Positions 15,835 to 20,623 of a DNA stretch of 20,623 nucleotides are shown in pieces. The notes under the pieces were generated by a model. The model saw only the letters and a list, made by a program, of their open reading frames with translations. It had not been told where the DNA came from and searched no databases. How positions within the stretch are numbered: position 1 is the first letter of the stretch; each line of letters opens with the position of its first letter. Position numbers and translations under genes: made by a program. The DNA comes from Actinobacillus sp. (lineage in GTDB: Bacteria > Pseudomonadota > Gammaproteobacteria > Enterobacterales > Pasteurellaceae): assembly GCA_020026075.1 (NCBI GenBank), contig JAHHQZ010000030.1, forward strand, positions 1-20,623, written 5' to 3'.

Positions 15835-16304
15835 TAACAGGCGAAAAAGACTTCAAAGCCTTAAATAGCCGTATAGACGGCTTATTATTAAACCTAGCCC
15901 CAGCCAATCGCAAACGCCTAATGCGTAAATTGGCACAGGGGCTAGCCCAAGACAACCGCAAACGCATTACCGCCCAAAAAAACGCCGACGGTAGCACCTA
16001 CGCCCCACGCCAAACGCCAAAAATCCGCCAAAAATTCCAGCGTAGAAAAGGCGCAATCAAGCGTGGAAAAATGTTCACCAAGCTAAAAACCGCTAGATTT
16101 TTAAAACAAAAAGCAAGTGATACAGGCTTAGAAGTGGGCTTTCAAGGACGCACCGCCAAACTTGCCACCGCCCACCAAACAGGCGCAAGCGAACGACACG
16201 GCAAAAAAATCTACCACTTCCCCAAAAGGGAACTATTAGCGGTAAACCAAGAAAGCATTAGAAAAATAGAAAGGGAAATTTTGGAAATGTTGGGGCGAGG
16301 CTAG
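15831..16304 (+). CDS. Phage virion morphogenesis / tail completion protein (P2 gpS family)
   Basis: A full-length 157-residue protein, close in size to P2 S (about 150). Matching blocks: NRKRLMRKLAQGLAQDNRKR near residues 24-43, KNADGSTYAPRQTPKIRQKF, GKMFTKLKTARFLK, and the C-terminal PKRELLAVNQESIRKIEREI. In P2 this protein finishes the tail and is needed for head joining. Here it is the only apparently whole structural gene in the prophage remnant, with no heads, tubes or sheath nearby, so it is unlikely to make a particle. It contains an uptake-signal-like motif at 16021-16046. Confidence 0.85.
   Translation: MITGEKDFKALNSRIDGLLLNLAPANRKRLMRKLAQGLAQDNRKRITAQKNADGSTYAPRQTPKIRQKFQRRKGAIKRGKMFTKLKTARFLKQKASDTGLEVGFQGRTAKLATAHQTGASERHGKKIYHFPKRELLAVNQESIRKIEREILEMLGRG
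16021..16046 (-). repeat. Uptake-signal-like repeat in the gpS-type gene
   Basis: Minus strand TACGCTGGAATTTTTGG then CGGATTT, the same ACGCTGG variant as in mod. Confidence 0.5.
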
Positions 16305-16308
16305 GCGA

Positions 16309-16514
16309 TTAAGAGATAAGATAAAAAAGACCGCCATAGAGCAGAACACTTAAAGCGAGTAAAAAACAGCCATTTGCATATTTACGATCTAAAAAAATGA
16401 CCGCTAAGGCAGCCGCTCAAAAGGAACTAATAATGCACCTAATACAGGAATAGCAATAAGAAGAACAATAAACCCAACAATGAACCAAGCAAAAATAGTA
16501 GCGCCTATGCTCAT
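16309..16514 (-). pseudogene. Small two-helix membrane protein, frameshifted
   Basis: On the minus strand an ATG at 16514 gives MSIGATIFAWFIVGFIVLLI followed by AIPVLGALLVPFE and a stop. An adjacent frame continues AAALAVIFLDRKYANGCFLL and then ALSVLLYGGLFYLIS before TAA at 16309-16311. Joining the two gives a protein of about 68 residues with two hydrophobic segments, so a one-base indel near 16410 has probably broken it. It is opposite in direction to the surrounding phage genes. Function not recognised. Confidence 0.5.
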
Positions 16515-16560
16515 ATAACCCCCTATAAATTTTGCCAAAAAATAAAACAAGGATATGCCT

Positions 16561-16878
16561 ATGTCAAACGATTTAAAAATTAAAGTGGATTTACTTGGTA
16601 CAGATCAAGTTTCAAAACATTTTAGCAAGTTTCAAAAAGTGGCGATGAAAGCCAACGAGCAATTAAAAGTCGCACAGTCTAATTTTAAAGCCTTAGAAAA
16701 ATTGCAAAAGCAAATGTCGGCATTTAAAAAACTGGGCGAAACCTTAAAAGCCCAAACGGAACAGATGCGTAAAATGGGGCAGGTGATTAGCGAAAATAAA
16801 CAAAAATATGCCGAGCTTGAACAGCAAAAATCCACTTACACCAGAGCAGTCCCAAAAAGTTGGACTGACTTAATTTAA
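16561..16878 (+). pseudogene. N-terminal fragment of a phage tail tape measure protein (P2 gpT-like), cut by an IS
   Basis: MSNDLKIKVDLLGTDQVSKH then a long polar coiled-coil-like region (KANEQLKVAQSNFKALEKLQ, QTEQMRKMGQVISENKQKYA), as at the start of P2-like tape measure proteins. I start at 16561, not 16555, because AAGG lies eight bases before it. Phage sequence ends near 16849; the last codons (VPKSWTDLI) come from the inverted repeat of the inserted IS element. Only about 95 residues of a protein normally of several hundred remain. Confidence 0.7.
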
Positions 16879-17360
16879 GGACTGAGTTCTGTACTTCACA
16901 GGGCTTAGTTCTTTTAATTTCACCTGAATACGCTCACTGTTGTAGTAGTGAATGTAGCGGTGAATTTGGTGTTCAAGTTCTGCAAAAATCTCAAATCGTT
17001 TACCAAAATAGCATTCTGTTTTAAGACATCAAAAAAACTCTCCGTTGCACCATTGTCTGAGCCATTTCTCTTTCTCGACATATTTGCGTAATGCTATTTT
17101 GTTGGCAAATCGCTCTAAAACCTGACGTCTGATACTGCCAGCTTTGATCGGAATGTAATATCGGTTTTGCCCCAGCAAGCTTTGCCATAGCTTGCGTCAT
17201 CATTCGAGTAATTTGCTCAAAATTCGGATATTTCGCCAAATTGTAAGCGAGCGATTTTTACCATTGTTAAGATAAAATGCTATCACTTGTTTTTTGAAAT
17301 GTATTTGGTCATAAAAAATCCGCACCTTAATTAGCGGATTGTTTAGTCCAACTTTTGGGG
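16850..17360 (-). mobile_element. Degenerate IS3-family (IS150-like) element, internally deleted
   Basis: Ends are inverted repeats: CCCAAAAAGTTGGACTGAC at the left and GTCCAACTTTTGGGG at the right. On the minus strand an orfA start (ATGACCAAATACATT, about 17312) runs with a frameshift into QVIAFYLNNGKNRSLT. It then jumps to the C-terminal half of the orfB transposase: ILHSDQSWQYQTSGF carries the second D of the DDE motif, SDNGATESFFDVLK the final E in another frame, and YIHYYNSERIQVKLKELSPV the C-terminal end in a third frame. At about 510 bp it is less than half the usual length and cannot encode a transposase. No clear target duplication is seen. Confidence 0.85.
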
Positions 17361-17497
17361 TTTATACCACACTAGATGAAAAAAATCGCCTTAACTTATT
17401 AGGAGTGAAGTTAGGGCGATATGCATTGATAGGACAAGTACCAATGACAGCGATTATTTTATTTTTGATTTTGTTGATAATCAAGGGGGTTGTAGAA

Positions 17498-17608
17498 ATG
17501 AATACTCACCGAATTTTAGCATTAACGCTTTTTTGCGTAACCGCCACACTAGAGACTGGTTTTGTCGCATTCGTGTGGGAAGCCGCAAAAACAATATTGT
17601 ATCTGTAA
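17498..17608 (+). CDS. Small hydrophobic 36-residue protein after the IS
   Basis: The ATG at 17498 is preceded by AAGGGGG. The product reads MNTHRILALTLFCVTATLET and then GFVAFVWEAAKTILYL, one membrane-prone segment. The same frame is open upstream through the IS edge (LDEKNRLNLLGVKLGRYALI, then a very hydrophobic stretch and KGVVE just before this ATG). It could therefore be either a separate small protein or the tail of a longer membrane protein whose front was lost when the IS inserted. Not recognised; probably part of the prophage remnant. Confidence 0.35.
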   Translation: MNTHRILALTLFCVTATLETGFVAFVWEAAKTILYL

Positions 17609-17629
17609 TTAAGTTTACTGGTATTATGG

Positions 17630-17682
17630 TTTCCACGCCCCAATTTTTGAGAAAAGTTTTCCTAAAAATCGGAGCGTGGAAA
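17630..17682. repeat. Long imperfect stem-loop of unknown role
   Basis: TTTCCACGCCCCAATTTTT (17630-17648) pairs with AAAAATCGGAGCGTGGAAA (17664-17682) with two mismatches, around a 15-base loop. It lies between the last phage-like ORF and the terminator of the adhesin gene. It could be a bidirectional terminator or a small mobile palindrome. Confidence 0.6.
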
Positions 17683-17686
17683 CTAG

Positions 17687-17711
17687 TAAAAAGGCTTCCT
17701 GATGGAAGCCT
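17687..17711 (-). terminator. Terminator of the YadA-like gene
   Basis: Minus strand AGGCTTCC, a 4-base loop, GGAAGCCT, then TTTTT; perfect 8-bp stem, about 25 bases after the adhesin stop. Confidence 0.85.
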
Positions 17712-17736
17712 GTTATGTTCATTTAAACTAATTGTA

Positions 17737-18567
17737 TTACCATTGGTAACCAATACCTACACTGCCACCGAGCTCCTTTTCAGTGTTGACACCTGCTTGG
17801 AGTTTAAAAACCGTTCTGCCATCGTCAGTTGAACGGGAGTAACCTACTGCTAAAGCATTTTGTCCTTGGTATGTACCAACAGATGCTCCCAACATAGATT
17901 TACCAGCTGTCATCACTTGCGGAATACCTGACATTGCCATAGCCCCTGCAATCCCTGCTTTCAATTCTTTCGTAGTTTTATTCAATTTTTGATCTAAACC
18001 TTTTAGTTGGCGTAAATTTACTGCATCCGTATCTTTAACACCATCTGCAAGGTTAACTAAACGGCGTTGGTTAGTTTCACTACCAATGGAAACAACATTA
18101 TCTTCCGTCGCAGTTGATTTAGATCCAATGGCGACACTATCAGTGCCACTAGCATTAGCAAGATAACCAAGTGAACTTGATCTCAAACCTGATGCCTTTG
18201 ACCCCGCCCCAATTGCGGTTGCACCACCACCAGTTGCCTCAGCGTGATGACCAAAAGCACTAGATACCCAGCCACCTTTTGCAAAACTTCCAACTACTGT
18301 TGCTTGACCTGCGTTCTCACCCGACGATTTGCCTGGGTGTTTTGATTTCACACTTTCGGCACATTAACCAATAACGACTGCACTATCCCCATCATTTTTT
18401 GCATTCCCATTACATGTAACGCCACCATTGCTCCCGTTAGATTGAGTATCTGTTCCTAGAACAATTGAACCTGGTTTATTATTAGTATTATCTACAATAT
18501 TTGCCATAGCCATTTTTGATGCCAACATTGCCACAGAAAGTGCCATAAGTGTTTTATTCAATTTCAT
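17737..18567 (-). pseudogene. YadA-like trimeric autotransporter adhesin with an internal stop codon
   Basis: A small trimeric autotransporter. Signal peptide MKLNKTLMALSVAMLASKMA is followed by MA, with likely cleavage before NIVDNTNN. Then come YadA head-type repeats (FGHHAEATGGGATAIGAG, LGYLANASGTDSVAIGSKST), a neck (VSIGSETNQRRLVNLADGVK with DTDAVNLRQLKGLDQKLNKT), and the C-terminal membrane anchor beginning AGIAGAMAMSGIP and ending GGSVGIGYQW. The frame is continuous for 277 codons except for a TAA at 18364-18366, right after SAVVIG, where head repeats usually have a tyrosine codon (VIGY). A single base change thus disables it: the first piece is 67 residues, and a restart at GTG 18351 would lack the signal peptide. 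AGGAAA precedes the ATG at 18567. Confidence 0.85.
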
Positions 18568-18625
18568 TTTTATGTTTCCTTTAATAAATACTTTTGAGAA
18601 TATTTGATTTGCCTTTATTTAAATT

Positions 18626-18658
18626 AAAAGGCATGGTCAAATTATGGCCACGCCTTTT
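18626..18658 (-). terminator. Hairpin after tRNA-Val
   Basis: Minus strand AAAAGGCGTGGCC, a 7-base loop, GACCATGCCTTTT: a long stem with two mismatches followed by AATTT. It lies about 50 bases past the tRNA 3' end; a weaker GGACA/TGTCC hairpin lies between. Confidence 0.6.
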
Positions 18659-18710
18659 AAAAAAAAACGACGATACTATATAAAGTGGACAAAAAATTGT
18701 GTCCCGATTT

Positions 18711-18787
18711 TGGTACGACCGAGTGGACTTGAACCACCGACCCCCACCATGTCAAGGTGATGCTCTAACCAACTGAGCTACGGTCGT
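18711..18787 (-). tRNA. tRNA-Val(GAC)
   Basis: A complete 77-base cloverleaf with encoded CCA. The acceptor stem ACGACCG/CGGTCGT is perfect. The D arm includes TAGCTCAGTTGG. The anticodon loop TTGACAT gives anticodon GAC (valine codons GUC/GUU), and the stem has one G-U pair. The T arm has the usual GGTTCAAGTCC. It closely resembles E. coli tRNA-Val(GAC). Confidence 0.97.
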
Positions 18788-18804
18788 ATTGAAGTGCGGG
18801 CTGA

Positions 18805-18833
18805 ATGGTAGCGATTTTCACATAGCTCTGCAA
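18805..18833 (-). promoter_or_regulatory. Promoter of tRNA-Val
   Basis: Minus strand TTGCAG (18828-18833), a 17-base spacer and TACCAT (18805-18810), about 18 bases before the tRNA 5' end. Confidence 0.65.
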
Positions 18834-18931
18834 GGAAAATTTTTCAAAATAAGTATAAGTGCTAGAAAATTCATCAGTTAACATTTTTATAACAATCGCT
18901 GGATTTTATCGATCTTAGCGTTTTTTTAGCG

Positions 18932-18937
18932 TACAAT
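18932..18937 (+). promoter_or_regulatory. Candidate -10 element of pykA
   Basis: TACAAT, 61 bases before the pykA start; no good -35 hexamer is seen at 16-18 bases. Confidence 0.35.
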
Positions 18938-18998
18938 GATTTGCTATTTTTACAGATTTTATTCAATTTTACTCATTTAATTTATGTATGGAGAACCT

Positions 18999-20447
18999 AT
19001 GATACAACCTAATCAAAAACTACGTCGCACAAAAATTGTGTGTACGTTAGGTCCAGCCACAGATCGCGATAATAATTTAGAAAAAATTATCGCCGCTGGT
19101 GCGAATGTCGTGCGAATGAACTTTTCACACGGTACCCCAGAAGACCATATTCAACGAGCTGAAAAAGTTCGTGAAATAGCCAAAAAATTAAATCGTCACG
19201 TGGCGATTCTTGGGGATTTACAAGGCCCTAAAATTCGTGTGTCAACCTTTAAAGAAGGCAAAATATTCTTAGAAGAGGGGGATAAATTTGTACTTGATGC
19301 TGATTTACCACGCGGTGAAGGCGACAGAAACGGCGTTGGCTTAGACTATAAAAAACTGCCACAAGACGTTAAACAAGGCGATATTTTATTGCTCGACGAT
19401 GGCCGTGTTCAGTTGCGTGTAGATAGTACTGAAGGTGAAAAAGTATTCACCACTGTTACCGTTGGCGGTCCTCTTTCTAACAATAAAGGAATTAACAAAT
19501 TAGGCGGTGGTTTATCAGCTGATGCCCTCACTGAAAAAGACAAAGCAGACATTATCACTGCAGCAAAAATCAAAGTAGATTATTTAGCGGTTTCTTTCCC
19601 TCGCAGTGCTGAGGATTTAAATTACGCTCGTGAGCTTGCAACGCAGGCCGGATTACAAACCAAAATTGTGGCAAAAGTTGAACGTGCTGAAGCGGTGGCT
19701 GACCCTCGCATTATGGACGAAATTATTCTCGCCTCAGACGTTATTATGGTTGCACGTGGCGACTTAGGTGTAGAAATCGGCGATCCACAATTAGTAGGCG
19801 TACAAAAACGTTTAATTCGCCGTTCACGCCAATTAAACCGTGCAGTTATCACTGCAACGCAAATGATGGAATCAATGATCAGCAACCCAATGCCAACACG
19901 TGCGGAAGTTATGGACGTGGCAAATGCGGTGCTTGATGGTACGGATGCTGTAATGCTTTCAGCAGAAACCGCAGCAGGTCAATACCCAGAAGAAACGGTT
20001 AAAGCGATGGCAAAAGTTTGTCTTGGTGCAGAAAAAATGCCAAGCATCAACATTTCTCGCCACCGCATGGATCGTGAGTTCCAATCCATTGAAGAATCTG
20101 TCGCACTATCTGCAATGTACGTTGCGAACCATATGCCAGGTGTTAAAGCGATCATTTCCTTAACCAGTCACGGTGTAACACCATTATTTATGTCGCGCAT
20201 CAGTTCTGGTTTGCCAATTTTCGCCCTTTCTCGCCACGAAGAAACCTTAAATAGCTGTGCATTATTGCGTGGCGTTGTACCTGTGCTTGATTTAGAATCC
20301 AGCCGTACAACCAAATCAGCACGCCTTGCTATTAATTTATTAAAAGAACAAGGCTATATTCAAGTTGGTGATTTAGTGATCCTAACACAAGGTGATGAAT
20401 TGTCACTTGGCGGCACCACCACCAGCCGTACACTTGTTGTAGAATAA
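18999..20447 (+). CDS. pykA: Pyruvate kinase (PykA type)
   Basis: Converts phosphoenolpyruvate and ADP to pyruvate and ATP, the last step of glycolysis. I start at the ATG at 18999 (482 residues) because GGAG lies seven bases before it; the ATG at 18984 has no ribosome site and would add five residues. Key blocks: RRTKIVCTLGPATDRDNNLE; NVVRMNFSHGTPEDH, with the ATP-site Asn/Arg/Ser; ILGDLQGPKIR; the catalytic lysine region TKIVAKVERAEA; metal ligands in MVARGDLGVEIGDPQ; and ITATQMMESMISNPMPTRAE. The C-terminal allosteric domain is complete. The sequence follows the AMP/sugar-phosphate-activated PykA form of enteric bacteria. No inactivating change is seen. Confidence 0.96.
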   Translation: MIQPNQKLRRTKIVCTLGPATDRDNNLEKIIAAGANVVRMNFSHGTPEDHIQRAEKVREIAKKLNRHVAILGDLQGPKIRVSTFKEGKIFLEEGDKFVLDADLPRGEGDRNGVGLDYKKLPQDVKQGDILLLDDGRVQLRVDSTEGEKVFTTVTVGGPLSNNKGINKLGGGLSADALTEKDKADIITAAKIKVDYLAVSFPRSAEDLNYARELATQAGLQTKIVAKVERAEAVADPRIMDEIILASDVIMVARGDLGVEIGDPQLVGVQKRLIRRSRQLNRAVITATQMMESMISNPMPTRAEVMDVANAVLDGTDAVMLSAETAAGQYPEETVKAMAKVCLGAEKMPSINISRHRMDREFQSIEESVALSAMYVANHMPGVKAIISLTSHGVTPLFMSRISSGLPIFALSRHEETLNSCALLRGVVPVLDLESSRTTKSARLAINLLKEQGYIQVGDLVILTQGDELSLGGTTTSRTLVVE

Positions 20448-20460
20448 AACAATTTTATTG

Positions 20461-20501
20461 AAAATTCCAGCCTTGCTTTATTGTTAGGCTGGAATTTTTT
20501 T
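20461..20501 (+). terminator. Terminator of pykA made from an inverted pair of uptake-signal-like repeats
   Basis: Perfect 13-bp stem AAAATTCCAGCCT / AGGCTGGAATTTT (20461-20473 and 20486-20498) with a T-run. Each arm is a full copy of the dispersed motif with its outer AT tract: the minus-strand copy extends back to 20450 (CAATAAAATTG) and the plus-strand copy on to 20510. Confidence 0.92.
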
Positions 20502-20568
20502 ATAAAAAACACGACAAAAGCAAAAAGATCTGGCTTAGGTTTAAAATTTAGAAATTTGAGAGAAACAA

Positions 20569-20623
<55 letters not shown>

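Noticed and set aside
17339..17497. A gene starting at the TTG or GTG in the IS end
   Set aside because: The first codons lie in the IS inverted repeat, so the frame is a chance fusion; only the ATG at 17498 has a ribosome site.
14974..18787. Integration of the prophage at tRNA-Val
   Set aside because: No copy of the tRNA 3' end was seen near the left edge of the prophage, and the adhesin gene lies between them.
18984..18998. Longer pykA start at 18984
   Set aside because: No ribosome binding site before it, whereas GGAG fits the ATG at 18999.

Overview
The window looks like chromosome from a member of the Pasteurellaceae (Haemophilus/Actinobacillus/Pasteurella relatives). The evidence is a type IV pilus/competence cluster pilA-pilB-pilC-pilD divergent from ampD (the H. 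influenzae arrangement), a near-perfect Sxy-dependent CRP-S site between them, GlpR, CoaE, RecC and PykA proteins of gamma-proteobacterial type, and a type III restriction system whose mod gene carries a simple-sequence repeat. I cannot name the species.

Layout. 1-4738 (+): a type III restriction-modification locus. mod is cut by the window edge, begins inside a heptanucleotide tandem repeat, and is followed by res with a 1-base overlap; it looks phase variable. 4844-10311 (-): pilA, then pilBCD, coaE and glpR, all co-oriented. 10398-10419 holds the CRP-S site shared by pilA and ampD. 10441-11010 (+): ampD. 11292-14867 (-): recC. About 14974-17608: a decayed P2-like prophage with spanin-like fragments, a TraR-type N-terminus, the C-terminal part of tail-completion protein R, a whole gpS-type protein and the N-terminus of a tape-measure protein. 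A broken IS150-like element interrupts it. 17737-18567 (-): a small YadA-like trimeric autotransporter broken by one in-frame stop. 18711-18787 (-): tRNA-Val(GAC). 18999-20447 (+): pykA with a strong terminator. 20569-20623 (-): the 3' part of tRNA-Gly(GCC).

The most interesting signal is a short dispersed motif. Its core is [GC]G[CT][TC]GGAATTTT, followed 3-5 bases later by an AAAATTTTGC-like tract. I count thirteen exact GGAATTTT 8-mers on the two strands, where about one is expected by chance, and all thirteen sit in this extended context; five more sites are variants. The motif lies in pilD, recC, mod and a phage gene, and as inverted pairs or single copies at gene ends. Its density, orientation-specific core, helically phased AT tract and use in terminators resemble Pasteurellaceae uptake signal sequences. 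Yet neither known core (AAGTGCGGT or ACAAGCGGT) occurs anywhere in the window. I propose it as a candidate third type of DNA uptake signal, in a window that also encodes the competence pilus.

How the parts relate: PilA-D build the DNA-uptake pilus under CRP/Sxy control; RecC belongs to the recombination/degradation enzyme that meets incoming linear DNA; the phase-variable type III system would decide which DNA is protected. The prophage, IS and adhesin region between recC and tRNA-Val is a decaying accessory island.
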